A DNA stretch of 40,297 nt from an uncultured Clostridia bacterium. GTDB lineage: Bacteria > Bacillota > Clostridia > Christensenellales > UBA1242. A program made the translations under genes and the position numbers. The stretch covers positions 1 through 40,297 of the forward strand of contig CALVML010000037.1 of assembly GCA_944345705.1 (NCBI GenBank). The letters run 5' to 3'. A model generated the notes under the pieces. That model was not told the origin of the DNA. It saw only the letters and a list, made by a program, of their open reading frames with translations, and ran no database searches. Below, one piece after another: positions 6,906 to 15,188 of the stretch (within the stretch, counting starts at the first letter, position 1; each line of letters starts with the position of its first letter).

Positions 6906-7649
6906 TTACAAATTATTGAGAATTTGCAAGAATTCTCCCCCATCAAGACAAGCCCCGCCTACTAAAAAGCCGTCAACTCCTTTGACATTCTTGATTTGTC
7001 CTATGCTCTTTCCATTGACAGATCCGCCGTATAGCACTCTCATCTTCTCGCCAGCACTTGCTGAGAAATCGTCACTGATGATCTTTCTTATCTCCTTAGC
7101 GACATCCCCTATCTCCTTTGCGGTAGGAGTTACGCCTGTGCCTATCGCCCAGATAGGCTCATAAGCAATCAAGATATTGTCAAGTTCGTTTTCATAAAGA
7201 CCTTTAAACGCACTTTCGATCTGTTCCTTAATAACTTCACTGCGCTTGCCAAGTTTATTCTCGCTTGCACTTTCGCCTATGCAAAGAATGATGTTTAGTC
7301 TATTTTTTAAAGCACTTTTTATTTTAAGGTTTATCGATTTTCCATCTTCCTTAAACTTTTTTCGTCTTTCGCTGTGACCAATGATAACATTCTCAGCGCC
7401 ACTAGATCTAAGCATTCTTCCGCTTATCTCGCCTGTAGACTTGCCTTCTTCATCTTCGCTTAAATTCTGTCCGCCAACTCTTATAGCGCTTCCTTCAAGC
7501 AAGAATTTCCCAAGCGAAATATATGTGTAAGGCATGGCAATTGTAAGGTCAACCTTGTCATTTGAAAACCTTGACGCCATACCCATAAGATAGCTTTTCA
7601 TCTCGTCATAGGACTTATTCATCTTTATATTTGCAACTACATATTTCAT
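6906..7649 (-). CDS. tpiA: triosephosphate isomerase
   Basis: TPI interconverts dihydroxyacetone phosphate and glyceraldehyde 3-phosphate in glycolysis. The 247 residues are normal family length. Catalytic residues are visible: Lys9 in NIKMN, His92 in IIGHSERR and Glu164 in AYEPIWAIGTG (the loop-6 region follows), with the phosphate-binding YGGSV near the C-terminus. The usual NWKMN motif reads NIKMN here, with Trp replaced by Ile. The ATG overlaps the pgk stop as ATGA and the SD AGGAG lies inside pgk, so the two are translationally coupled. Confidence 0.97.
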   Translation of the reverse strand: MKYVVANIKMNKSYDEMKSYLMGMASRFSNDKVDLTIAMPYTYISLGKFLLEGSAIRVGGQNLSEDEEGKSTGEISGRMLRSSGAENVIIGHSERRKKFKEDGKSINLKIKSALKNRLNIILCIGESASENKLGKRSEVIKEQIESAFKGLYENELDNILIAYEPIWAIGTGVTPTAKEIGDVAKEIRKIISDDFSASAGEKMRVLYGGSVNGKSIGQIKNVKGVDGFLVGGACLDGGEFLQILNNL

Positions 7650-8827
7650 ATCGTTTTCTCCTGTATTACTTCAATTGCTGGAAGAGTGCCTTCTTCAATA
7701 AACTTTAATGACGCTCCTCCTCCTGTTGAAATAAAGTTAATCTTGCTTGCAAGCCCTGCCTGATTGATGATAGCAACAGTATCGCCACCACCAACAACTG
7801 AATATGCTTTAGAATTTGCTATGCTTTGTGCGAGCGACTTCGAGCCTTTTATAAAGCGCTTATCTTCATACATACCCATTGGTCCGTTCCAGAAAACCTG
7901 ACCTGCAGAAGCAATCTCCTGCGCATAAAGTTTTGCAGTCTTTGGCCCTATATCATAGCCAACCATGTCATCTTGCAATTTTTCCACGGTATAAACTCGT
8001 TTTGATTTATCTCTTTCTTTCATGCATACATGATCGATAGGTAAAAGCAGTTTTTTGCCCTTGTCTTTGGCGTTGAATATAATCTCTCTTGCCACTTCTA
8101 TACTTTGATTGTCAACAAGGCTTGCGCCAACTTCCTTTCCCTTTGCAAGTAGGAATGTGTATGCCATTGCTCCGCCAATTATAACCGTATCGGCTTGATC
8201 GAGCAGTTTATTTATGATCTTAGCCTTTGTTTCCACCTTTGCTCCGCCGATGATTGCGACAAAAGGTTTTTTAGGATTTTTAACTATTTGAGTAAGTTCA
8301 TTTATCTCTCTTTCCATCAAAAAGCCGATGGCATTTGGAAGCAGTCTTGCCACTCCATAATTTGAGGCATTTTCTCTATGAGCAACACCGAAAGCGTCGT
8401 CAACAAAAATCTTGCCAAGAGATGCAAGCTCTCTTGCAAAATTCATATCGCAAGTGGTTTCGCCTTCATAAAACCTTATATTCTCAAGTAGCAACACATC
8501 TCCGTCACCTAGAAGTGAAATTCTCTCTTTGACTTCATCGCCTACCGCGTAATTACAGAAAGTGACATTGCACTTAAGTTTCTTTGAAAGCAAAAGTGTA
8601 ATCGGCCAAAGCGATTTTCTTATATCAAAACCTTTTGGTCTGCCTAGGTGTGAAATGATCACAATACGCGCACCCTTATCGCTTAGGTACTGAATTGTAG
8701 GAATTTCACTTGCAACCCTTGTCGCGTCCAAAATCTTTCCCGCGTCATCAAGTGGAACATTGAAATCTACTCGCAATAGCACCACCTTACCTTTAAGGTC
8801 TGCAAGATCTCTAATAGTCCTTTTCAT
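7646..8827 (-). CDS. pgk: phosphoglycerate kinase
   Basis: PGK transfers phosphate between 1,3-bisphosphoglycerate and ADP, the first ATP-yielding step of glycolysis. The 393 residues have the full two-domain layout: RVDFNVPL and HLGRPKG with LLENIRFYEGE in the N-domain (3-phosphoglycerate binding), then IIGGAKVETKAKIINKLL, the hinge, NGPMGMYE and the nucleotide-binding GGGDTVAIINQAG in the C-domain. The SD AAGGAG is 5 nt before the ATG. It is first of a two-gene pgk-tpiA unit. gapA is not adjacent. Confidence 0.97.
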   Translation of the reverse strand: MKRTIRDLADLKGKVVLLRVDFNVPLDDAGKILDATRVASEIPTIQYLSDKGARIVIISHLGRPKGFDIRKSLWPITLLLSKKLKCNVTFCNYAVGDEVKERISLLGDGDVLLLENIRFYEGETTCDMNFARELASLGKIFVDDAFGVAHRENASNYGVARLLPNAIGFLMEREINELTQIVKNPKKPFVAIIGGAKVETKAKIINKLLDQADTVIIGGAMAYTFLLAKGKEVGASLVDNQSIEVAREIIFNAKDKGKKLLLPIDHVCMKERDKSKRVYTVEKLQDDMVGYDIGPKTAKLYAQEIASAGQVFWNGPMGMYEDKRFIKGSKSLAQSIANSKAYSVVGGGDTVAIINQAGLASKINFISTGGGASLKFIEEGTLPAIEVIQEKTI

Positions 8828-8841
8828 AATCTCTCCTTGAT

Positions 8842-8869
8842 AGTAGTGTACTACATTTTTAAAAATTTA
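8842..8869 (-). promoter_or_regulatory. possible pgk-tpiA promoter
   Basis: On the minus strand a TTGTAA-like -35 and a TACACT-like -10, about 16 nt apart, lie just upstream of the pgk SD. Both boxes are imperfect, but the preceding terminator-like hairpin makes a new start here reasonable. Confidence 0.35.
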
Positions 8870-8882
8870 CAAAATAGTTTTT

Positions 8883-8904
8883 AAAAACAAAATGAGATAT
8901 TTTG
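8883..8904 (-). terminator. weak intrinsic terminator after the DusB-like gene
   Basis: On the minus strand, CAAAAT (8904-8899) pairs with ATTTTG (8893-8888) across a 5-nt loop and is followed by TTTTT (8887-8883). The stem is only 6 bp and AT-rich, so efficiency is doubtful. It begins 4 nt after the stop codon. Confidence 0.4.
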
Positions 8905-8908
8905 ACAT

Positions 8909-9832
8909 TTAAACGCGATAAAGTTTTTCTAGTAGTTCTAGACTTTTATCTATGCTATCGCTTGTGGCAAGTTGTACCCTAGTTTCTTTCGCGCCATCAA
9001 ACCCTTGTGCATACCATAAAAAATGCTTGCGAAGATAGAGAGTAAGCCAATCTTCGCTGTAGTACTTTCTCAAAATTTCAACATGCCTTTTTATATAGAA
9101 TATCTTGTCTTTCTCTGGCTGTTTATTAAGCAAAAGTGAAAAAAGCCAAGGACTCCCTTGCGCGCCCCTTCCAATCATCACGCCGTCCACGCCTGTTGCA
9201 AGCATTAAGTTATAACTTTCCTTGTCGACCACATCGCCATTGCCTACAACAGCAATTTTTAACTTTGATTTTAAAGTGGCAATCTTTTCATAGTCAGCTT
9301 TTCCGCTGTAGCCTTGAGATGCCGTACGCGCATGGAGTGTGACAAAACTTGCCCCAGCATCTTCACACATCTTTCCAAACTCGCAAGATATATCACTATC
9401 TATGCCCAGCCTAAATTTAACCGAAATAGGTCTTGTGGAATTCTTGACACAGGCAGATATGAGTTTGTAGGCAAGTGGAATATTCTTCATAAGTGCCACA
9501 CCTTCGCCATTTTTGACTATTTTTGGCGCAGGACAACCCATGTTTATATCTATTATATCATAGTGAGATAAAAGCGGATTTTGCAGTGCTTTTACAAGTG
9601 TCTGTTCGTCATGACCAAAGATCTGCCCTATCTTTATCCTTTCTTCTGGCGATGAGATGGTCATAAACTGCGTCTTTTTGGCATTATGAAGCATAGCGGA
9701 AGCCGAAAGCATTTCGCTGACAGTGGCGTCTGCTCCAAGACACGCGCAAACATCTCTAAAGCCAACATCGTTTACGCCAGCCATAGGCGCTAAAAACAAA
9801 TTATTTCCAAAATCAATATCTGCAATCTTCAT
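8909..9832 (-). CDS. DusB-like tRNA-dihydrouridine synthase
   Basis: This FMN enzyme reduces uridines in the tRNA D-loop to dihydrouridine. The 307 residues fit the family. Motifs include LAPMAGV (14-20), the active-site Cys100 in INMGCPAPKI, the KFRLGID and HART motifs, GNGDV, and GVMIGRGAQGSPWLF for phosphate binding of FMN. The C-terminal helical domain is present. No SD precedes the ATG. Instead a TTGCAA-N17-TATATT promoter ends 6 nt before the ATG, which predicts a leaderless mRNA. DusB is the usual Bacillota paralogue but the subfamily was not tested. Confidence 0.92.
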   Translation of the reverse strand: MKIADIDFGNNLFLAPMAGVNDVGFRDVCACLGADATVSEMLSASAMLHNAKKTQFMTISSPEERIKIGQIFGHDEQTLVKALQNPLLSHYDIIDINMGCPAPKIVKNGEGVALMKNIPLAYKLISACVKNSTRPISVKFRLGIDSDISCEFGKMCEDAGASFVTLHARTASQGYSGKADYEKIATLKSKLKIAVVGNGDVVDKESYNLMLATGVDGVMIGRGAQGSPWLFSLLLNKQPEKDKIFYIKRHVEILRKYYSEDWLTLYLRKHFLWYAQGFDGAKETRVQLATSDSIDKSLELLEKLYRV

Positions 9833-9838
9833 GGCTTA

Positions 9839-9867
9839 AATATATCCTATTTTTTGATTTTTTGCAA
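9839..9867 (-). promoter_or_regulatory. leaderless promoter of the DusB-like gene
   Basis: On the minus strand, TTGCAA (9867-9862), a 17-nt spacer and TATATT (9844-9839) are followed by only 6 nt before the ATG (9832-9830). The expected transcription start coincides with the A of the ATG. No SD is present and no alternative start lies near. Confidence 0.65.
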
Positions 9868-9894
9868 ATATTTAATCTTTTTTAAATTAAATTT

Positions 9895-11421
9895 TTATTT
9901 TTCAGTGGCTGTCCCTTTTATCTTACTTATCAGCATACGCAAATATTGCAGACAAAGTGGCAATGCACATATAAAGTAGATAAAGGCGCCAACTATTACA
10001 GATAGCACAAGTCCGCCTATTCCACTGACTGCACTTTGCAAGATCAAAAGAGATAAAAGCATTACAACTGACGAGATAAGTGGCAAAAAAAATTCTGTAA
10101 AACTGACCTTGACAACCTTACCGAGTTTGATAAGCGCGCAGATACAAACAATGCTTGCATTGACAATGGATGCAATAGGAAGAGCAAATATATTTATGCT
10201 AGGAATAGGCGCCAAGATAAAGACAAGTGTAATTCTAAATATCCCGCCTATTAAATTGAAGGCAAGGCTGTAATTAAAATATCCCTTAGCTTGCAAGATT
10301 GACACTAAAAACTGCATGATTGCGCTAAGCAAAACCCCTATTCCGCTTATAATAGTAAGTTGCCATGCCAAAACTAGATTATCTTGCATAAGTGATGGAT
10401 AGATGATCGCATAGAGATCTTTAGCAATCGAGATAATTCCAAAGACAAGTGGCACAAGCAAAAACCACATCGCGCTAAATGAATTTGCAATCACTGTCCT
10501 TTGTCCGTCATGGTCATTGCGAGAATTTAAAAATGATATCTTTGGAAGAAGGGCAACCGCAATTGACATAGAGATGATAAGCGGAAAATTTAAGATTGCA
10601 CCAACAACTCCAGTCTGCAGTCCATAAAGTTTGGTTGCAATCTCACTCTCAAAGCCAGCACGTCCTAAAAGCGTCACAAAGAAAAGACTTTCGATCATGC
10701 TCGCAAATGGCGATATTGAGTAAGAAAGGGTCAGCGGAAGTACCGCTTTGAAAAATATAGGCTGAACACTCTTTGTGCTTCTAGCCTTGAAAGGTGAAAT
10801 CCTTTTTTGTGCGCTAAAAAATAGATAGATAAGCGCTAAAAGTTCTGAGAAAGTAATGCCTAAAAAAGCGCCGAAAACGCCTTTGGTAGCTCCGCCACTA
10901 ATAAAGATATATGCAAAGATAAGTCCAAAAGCAAATTTTGCCACCTGCTCTATGATTTGACTGATTGCAGTCGGTGTCATATCTTCATAGCCTTGCATTG
11001 CTCCGCGAATGACGCCGATTAGCGCGCTCAGTGGCAAAAGCAAAACAAAAAGCATATAGATTATCTTGTTTTGGCTTTTGCCTTGCAAGGATGAAATTGA
11101 TCCCGATAAAAACAAGATTATAAATCCTAAAACTAAAGCAAGGATGAGTGCAAATTTCATAGCAAGCGCATACAATTTTCTTGCCTTCTCCATTTCTCCG
11201 CTCGCACGAGCTGTCGAGATGAGTTTACTTAGAGCGCTACTTACTCCACTTGTCACTATGGCACTTAGAAGAGCATAGACACTCATAATCATTTGAAATA
11301 TGCCTATTCCTTCAATTCCAAGTATATTTGTAAGCGGTAACCTAAACAGTGCACCAAAAAATTTACAGATAAGTCCACTGATTATAAGTATTAAGGCACC
11401 CTTGCCGACAGACGATTTCAT
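9895..11421 (-). CDS. SpoVB/MurJ-like lipid flippase (MOP superfamily)
   Basis: This is a polytopic membrane protein of ~508 residues, rich in hydrophobic segments (roughly 12-14 helices). It matches the polysaccharide biosynthesis/SpoVB family: KGALILIISGLICKFFGALFRLPLTNILG at the N-terminus, QMIMSVYALLSAIVTSGVSSALSKLIS next, and IRGAMQGYEDMTPTAISQIIEQ in the middle. Family members flip lipid-linked peptidoglycan or polysaccharide precursors across the membrane. The frame can also start at TTG 11457, with AAGG 7 nt before it, but ATG 11421 aligns with the usual N-terminus. Neither has a strong SD. It is a likely monocistronic gene, and whether this is SpoVB proper or another flippase is open. 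Confidence 0.85.
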   Translation of the reverse strand: MKSSVGKGALILIISGLICKFFGALFRLPLTNILGIEGIGIFQMIMSVYALLSAIVTSGVSSALSKLISTARASGEMEKARKLYALAMKFALILALVLGFIILFLSGSISSLQGKSQNKIIYMLFVLLLPLSALIGVIRGAMQGYEDMTPTAISQIIEQVAKFAFGLIFAYIFISGGATKGVFGAFLGITFSELLALIYLFFSAQKRISPFKARSTKSVQPIFFKAVLPLTLSYSISPFASMIESLFFVTLLGRAGFESEIATKLYGLQTGVVGAILNFPLIISMSIAVALLPKISFLNSRNDHDGQRTVIANSFSAMWFLLVPLVFGIISIAKDLYAIIYPSLMQDNLVLAWQLTIISGIGVLLSAIMQFLVSILQAKGYFNYSLAFNLIGGIFRITLVFILAPIPSINIFALPIASIVNASIVCICALIKLGKVVKVSFTEFFLPLISSVVMLLSLLILQSAVSGIGGLVLSVIVGAFIYFICALPLCLQYLRMLISKIKGTATEK

Positions 11422-11473
11422 AGTCTTATCTTGCGAAAAAAGTAAAAAAGTATTCAAATTTTAGCCTTAACTA

Positions 11474-11502
11474 TTTACAAAACCTAAAATTTGTGGTATA
11501 TT
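11474..11502 (+). promoter_or_regulatory. promoter of the unknown gene at 11546
   Basis: TTTACA (11474-11479), a 17-nt spacer and TATATT (11497-11502) form an extended -10 promoter with TGG before the -10. It shares TTTACA and TTTGTGGTATATT with the promoter at 2529-2557. Confidence 0.75.
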
Positions 11503-11545
11503 TAATGTGTAAAAATACTTAATTTATATAAAAGGAGAATGAAAT

Positions 11546-12340
11546 ATGGACAAAAATCCGTTTATTATCGATGACAACTATAAGAATTTGACACCTAAGC
11601 AAAAAAGACTTGTTAAAATAAACAATACCTATATTACAGTGATCTTGAACAATATCCTAACAAGAATTGACTATGATGCACATGGCATAAACGACCCTGT
11701 ATTTGAAAAGAAATATAACAAATATATCACTCAGCTTGAAATTTCTGGCAAAATCAAACTGATGTATCCTGACAGCGAAACAGGAGTTAATACTGGAGAT
11801 CTTTGTGAAAAATTAGGATATCTTGTAAAACAACTCTCTAAACAACACTCTGTACCGCCTGAACCTAAAAGCAATGATTATACTGACATAAACTACCAAA
11901 AAGCGCGTGAAAATTATGAAAAAGCGCTCAAGCAATACAAAAATGCTGTCAATTCATTCAATAGATCCAACTTGAACGACATATTCAATTATCTTGTAAA
12001 CGGAAAATTCCAAAATTATGGCGAAACTAAGTGGGATAATTTTAAACAAATAAAAGAGTTCGAAAAAACATATAAGACTTCATCAACAGCAGCTTTTGAT
12101 ATTTATCAAAACCGTGAAGATGGCGATGTTGGACTTGATTATGCGAAAATTATTGATCTCTCAGTAGTAAAAGGCGATGATGGCAAATATACAATAACAA
12201 AAGACAGACCTTCTCATGTCAATATAATTGCTTCTTTCTCGGCAGTAGATAGAATGCTTGAAATATTAAGGGGTAAAGAATTTTACGAACACTATCAAAA
12301 AGACGATAAAATTATCGATGATGTTTCACTCGGAGAATAA
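11546..12340 (+). CDS. hypothetical protein
   Basis: This 264-residue soluble protein is not recognised. It is rich in Lys, Asn, Asp and Tyr, with no signal peptide or membrane segment. A helical central part (YQKARENYEKALKQYKNAVN) looks like a short coiled coil after a Pro-rich linker (SVPPEPKS). The SD AAAGGAG is 8 nt before the ATG and a strong promoter precedes it, so expression is likely. It converges with the gene at 12419-14107 across a shared terminator. Both look lineage-specific, and a common role is possible but unsupported. Confidence 0.75.
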   Translation: MDKNPFIIDDNYKNLTPKQKRLVKINNTYITVILNNILTRIDYDAHGINDPVFEKKYNKYITQLEISGKIKLMYPDSETGVNTGDLCEKLGYLVKQLSKQHSVPPEPKSNDYTDINYQKARENYEKALKQYKNAVNSFNRSNLNDIFNYLVNGKFQNYGETKWDNFKQIKEFEKTYKTSSTAAFDIYQNREDGDVGLDYAKIIDLSVVKGDDGKYTITKDRPSHVNIIASFSAVDRMLEILRGKEFYEHYQKDDKIIDDVSLGE

Positions 12341-12378
12341 AAAGTTGTTTAAATCACTTTTTTAAAACAAGGGCAATC

Positions 12379-12417
12379 AAAAAACCGCATTAATTATCAT
12401 AAAAATGCGGTTTTTTT
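12379..12417. terminator. bidirectional terminator between convergent genes
   Basis: The A-run plus ACCGCATT (12379-12391) pairs with AATGCGGT plus a T-run (12404-12417). The stem has A-tract and T-tract ends, so it terminates both the plus gene ending at 12340 and the minus gene ending at 12419. Confidence 0.88.
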
Positions 12418-12418
12418 A

Positions 12419-14107
12419 TTAATACATTTCTCGTTCATATACTATTGTCGTTGAATGCTCAACATGAATTTGAGCTGTGTTTTCTGCTTCGTTTTCATTA
12501 TTTTGAACAATCTCATTTGAATCTTCATTTCTGCTTTGAAAATTTTCTCCGCCAAAACCGCCAAGCTCTACTGTTTCAAAATTGCTTTGCGTGCGTGCAG
12601 GAGAATTTTCTGCTTGCGGTAAGCTTGATGGTTGCGAGTGGCTTATCTGAGAATTTGGAGCATTGTTACTAGACGGTTGTGCTATATCTTGAGATTGGTC
12701 ACCTTGTTGCGCGTTTGCATCATTTGAAGAGCGGTTGTCGCCAAAGTCAAAAGGCTCCCATTCCTCGCCTTCTTCTTGTGCGCCTTTTGCCTTTGTGGCT
12801 TTAACTTTCGGTGTCGAGGTTTTTGTGCTTGTCTTATTTATTGCCTTTTTTGGTTTTGAAGATTTAGGCTGTGATTCTTGTGTTTCTTTTTTAACGTCTT
12901 TAGGCTTCATGACTTCAATCGCACCAGGTTTTAGTTTAAGATCTTCAATCGATTTCACGCTCTTATTCATCTCTTTGACGATCTCTTTAACCTTGTTTTG
13001 AGCAACAGGCAATTTTTGCAAACCACCCTTTTCCAAAATGGCTTTGTCAAGCATGTTCTTGTAATTTGTATACTTATATTTTCCACTCATCTTTTCTATC
13101 TCAAGGTGAGCAATAAGTTCCTTATATCTCTTTAATATCTCAAGCCCTTCTTCTCCGCCTTCTTCCTCAAGCAATTTCAACATCTTCAGTAAATATATTT
13201 GACATGCGGTATCATACAGTCCTGCAACAAAGAGTTCAAGGTCAATATAGTCTTGCAAAAGCACAGCAAGATTTGGTACTCTATAATCTTCGTTGATGAT
13301 TGCGACATCTAAAAGGTTGAACACCTTTCTTACATTTATTCTAAAATATTCATTGTAATCATCGACAAAATCAGCAATGTGGCTAGTTAGATATTGCCCG
13401 GCAAAGACATTGTCAGCTTCTTCTTGCAAGTATAGTGAAGCCTTTGCTTTGACATCGTCAATCATTTCCATACGCACAACGAAGAAGAAGTTCTTTCGCA
13501 TGTACTGCGTATTTGCTTTATAAAAGTTTTCGCCACTATCACTTATCTCTTTGTTTATCTTGACAAGGTCGGTTTTGATTTCATCAGGAATGATATATTT
13601 TCCTGTCCGCGTAAATCTTCCAACAAGTCCGCACTTGATTGAAAGCATTCTAAGCATTGTCTTGTAATATGAGATTTCTTCTTCATCACTCGTTTCATAT
13701 TCGCTTCCATAGACCTTCAAAGGCTTGATAGGATTTTGTGGTTTTTCGTTTGGCTGATCGCTCTTTTCGAGTTCCTTTTCTTGCCCAACTTGCGAAGTTG
13801 TCTTTTCTTGCGGCTGAACTTGTTTTTCTTGCCCCTCTTGAATATTTGAACTTACATCATCTTTATTTGTTTGCTTTTCTCCACCTTCAAAAGCTGTATT
13901 TTCTTCTTTATGGTTTTCTGCATTGCCATTTTCAAAATCTATATTATTTGTCTTTTTATCAAAGGTAAAATCTGGCTCTGATTTTTTATCAGCACCTAGA
14001 TGAAATGTCTTATTTTCATTATTAATAGGAGTGGTTTTTGCATAATCACTTTCATTAATGAAATTTATCTTGTCTTGACCACTGCTTTGGTTTTGAATGA
14101 TATCCAT
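12419..14107 (-). CDS. hypothetical protein with disordered arms and a helical core
   Basis: The 562 residues are not recognised. Residues 1 to ~140 are low-complexity and polar (Glu, Gln, Asn, Lys). About 145-390 form a helix-rich core (YYKTMLRMLSIKCGLVGRFTRTGKYIIPDEI, YIDLELFVAGLYDTACQIYLLKMLKLLEEEGG). Then comes a Lys/Ser/Thr/Pro stretch (KSSKPKKAINKTSTKTSTPK), and the last ~120 are again Gln/Asn/Ser-rich. There is no signal peptide or TM helix, so it is probably cytoplasmic and perhaps a scaffold. It has no SD: a TTGAAT-N17-TATAAT promoter ends 6 nt before the ATG, so the mRNA should be leaderless. No other in-frame start exists near. Confidence 0.75.
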   Translation of the reverse strand: MDIIQNQSSGQDKINFINESDYAKTTPINNENKTFHLGADKKSEPDFTFDKKTNNIDFENGNAENHKEENTAFEGGEKQTNKDDVSSNIQEGQEKQVQPQEKTTSQVGQEKELEKSDQPNEKPQNPIKPLKVYGSEYETSDEEEISYYKTMLRMLSIKCGLVGRFTRTGKYIIPDEIKTDLVKINKEISDSGENFYKANTQYMRKNFFFVVRMEMIDDVKAKASLYLQEEADNVFAGQYLTSHIADFVDDYNEYFRINVRKVFNLLDVAIINEDYRVPNLAVLLQDYIDLELFVAGLYDTACQIYLLKMLKLLEEEGGEEGLEILKRYKELIAHLEIEKMSGKYKYTNYKNMLDKAILEKGGLQKLPVAQNKVKEIVKEMNKSVKSIEDLKLKPGAIEVMKPKDVKKETQESQPKSSKPKKAINKTSTKTSTPKVKATKAKGAQEEGEEWEPFDFGDNRSSNDANAQQGDQSQDIAQPSSNNAPNSQISHSQPSSLPQAENSPARTQSNFETVELGGFGGENFQSRNEDSNEIVQNNENEAENTAQIHVEHSTTIVYEREMY

Positions 14108-14113
14108 ATATGC

Positions 14114-14142
14114 ATTATAATCTAAAATTTAAAAAAATTCAA
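14114..14142 (-). promoter_or_regulatory. leaderless promoter of the disordered protein gene
   Basis: On the minus strand, TTGAAT (14142-14137), a 17-nt spacer and a consensus TATAAT (14119-14114) leave 6 nt before the ATG (14107). The geometry is identical to the DusB-like gene promoter. Confidence 0.7.
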
Positions 14143-14199
14143 GCATATTGATTTACAAATTGACATTCTTAAAATCTTTTTTTCTTATAATAGATATTG

Positions 14200-14240
14200 T
14201 TGTATAAAATGTTGCGTTTAAAATGAAAAGTTTTATACAA
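14200..14240. repeat. 10-bp perfect inverted repeat downstream of the DUF1540 gene
   Basis: TTGTATAAAA (14200-14209) and TTTTATACAA (14231-14240) are separated by 21 nt. The sequence lies between two same-strand genes. It could be a weak terminator for the gene at 14261 or a protein-binding site. No T-tract follows on the minus strand. Confidence 0.4.
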
Positions 14241-14260
14241 AAAATTTAGCAATTTTCACT

Positions 14261-14572
14261 CTATTTCTTTAAAAAACTTACGCAGTACGGTTTTTCTTTT
14301 ATTGCATTGAGTGTTATACCATTAGAAACGCATTTGCCGTTTCTATTGAAAAGGCAATTTGCCCGACAAGTGATCGTCATTGTCTTGCTATCTCTTTGCG
14401 GTGCATAATCTGGCGTTTTAGAAAACAGACTTTGAGTGGTATCTTCCACCTCTTTACTTTCATCCTTTTCATATATGGTGCATAATACGCTTTCGCTTAC
14501 ACTTATATCCTTCGCCCTGCAGGTAAATCTATCATTATACTTGCACTGTCTTTTTCTGCATCTAATATCCAT
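14261..14572 (-). CDS. protein with two DUF1540 cysteine motifs
   Basis: The 103-residue protein carries two copies of the DUF1540 pattern. Copy 1 (residues ~4-34) has CRKRQC, then CRAKDI and SVLC. Copy 2 (~71-101) has CRANC, then CVSNGI and PYC. They are joined by a polar linker. DUF1540 is a small Cys-rich domain common in Clostridia, presumed to bind metal, with unknown function. The start is placed at 14572, where TAGGAG sits 5 nt before the ATG. The longer open frame upstream has no SD and overlaps rplI. It is divergent from rplI. Confidence 0.75.
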   Translation of the reverse strand: MDIRCRKRQCKYNDRFTCRAKDISVSESVLCTIYEKDESKEVEDTTQSLFSKTPDYAPQRDSKTMTITCRANCLFNRNGKCVSNGITLNAIKEKPYCVSFLKK

Positions 14573-14603
14573 ACAAACTCCTATTAGATTTATTGACAAA
14601 CAT

Positions 14604-14632
14604 TTGACAAATATACATAAATTCAATACAAT
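14604..14632 (+). promoter_or_regulatory. rplI promoter
   Basis: A perfect TTGACA (14604-14609), a 17-nt spacer and TACAAT (14627-14632) lie 19 nt before the rplI ATG. A second TTGACA sits just upstream (14593-14598). Confidence 0.75.
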
Positions 14633-14651
14633 AAAATTGAAAGGAGAAAAA

Positions 14652-15098
14652 ATGAAAGTATTATTATTAAAAGATGTCAAAGGCACTGGCAAAAAAGGCG
14701 ACATAAAAGAAGTCAGTGACGGCTACGCAAACAATTTCTTGCTTAAAAACGGCTATGCAAGAAAGGCTGACAAAAGTGCAATAAGTGAAAACGATTCTAA
14801 AAAGAGTGCGTCTGACTATCATAAAGAGATGGAAAGACAAAGTGCGGAAAAAGTTGCTCAAAAACTGAAAGATGTCACGGTCACAATCAAGATAAAATGT
14901 GGCGAAAATGGAAAGACTTTTGGCTCTGTCACTTCAAAAGAGATAAGTGAAAGCCTGTCAAAACTGGGCTTTGATATAGACAAACGCAAGATTGAACTTA
15001 AAGAGCCTTTAAAAATCATCGGCTCTTATACTGTCACTGCAAAATTGCATCCACAAGTGAGCGCAAACTTTAAAGCAGAAATTGTCGCAGAAAACTAA
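14652..15098 (+). CDS. rplI: 50S ribosomal protein L9
   Basis: L9 binds 23S rRNA domain V and projects from the ribosome as a two-domain dumbbell. The 148 residues are normal length. The N-domain opens with [31 protein letters not shown], the long connecting helix is about residues 40-75, and the C-domain has [19 protein letters not shown] and [16 protein letters not shown]. The start is fixed by AAGGAG 5 nt before the ATG. In many bacteria rplI closes the rpsF-ssb-rpsR operon. Here it stands alone, about 5 kb away and on the opposite strand, with its own promoter. Confidence 0.96.
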   Translation: MKVLLLKDVKGTGKKGDIKEVSDGYANNFLLKNGYARKADKSAISENDSKKSASDYHKEMERQSAEKVAQKLKDVTVTIKIKCGENGKTFGSVTSKEISESLSKLGFDIDKRKIELKEPLKIIGSYTVTAKLHPQVSANFKAEIVAEN

Positions 15099-15116
15099 AA
15101 TTTAAAAGGAGAAAAC

Positions 15117-15188
15117 ATGATTCCTAAAATCATCCACTTCGTTTGGTGTGAGAATGGGAAGAAAAGGGATATTTTTTATGAAAAATGA
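15117..15188 (+). pseudogene. GT32-type glycosyltransferase N-terminal remnant or leader peptide
   Basis: A strong SD (AAAAGGAG) is followed by ATG and 23 codons beginning MIPKIIHFVW. This is the characteristic N-terminus of GT32-family capsule or mannosyl glycosyltransferases (IPKIIHYxWFG). It then stops at TGA 15186-15188. The frame overlaps the start region of the next glycosyltransferase by about 11 nt, so it could feed ribosomes to that gene by coupling. The most economical reading is a decayed GT32 gene whose SD and first codons survive. A functional leader peptide is the alternative. Confidence 0.55.

Noticed and set aside
5702..7648. Alternative genetic code (TGA as Trp)
   Set aside because: TGA ends pgk and the gamma frame of dnaX at plausible positions, with family-length products.
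14160..14191. TTGACA ... TATAAT as a plus-strand promoter
   Set aside because: Both boxes are perfect but the spacer is 20 nt, too long, and no plus-strand gene follows before the rplI promoter.
14436..14651. Longer N-terminal extension of rplI
   Set aside because: The open frame extends upstream, but the SD and L9 homology both start at 14652, and the extension lies antisense to the DUF1540 gene.
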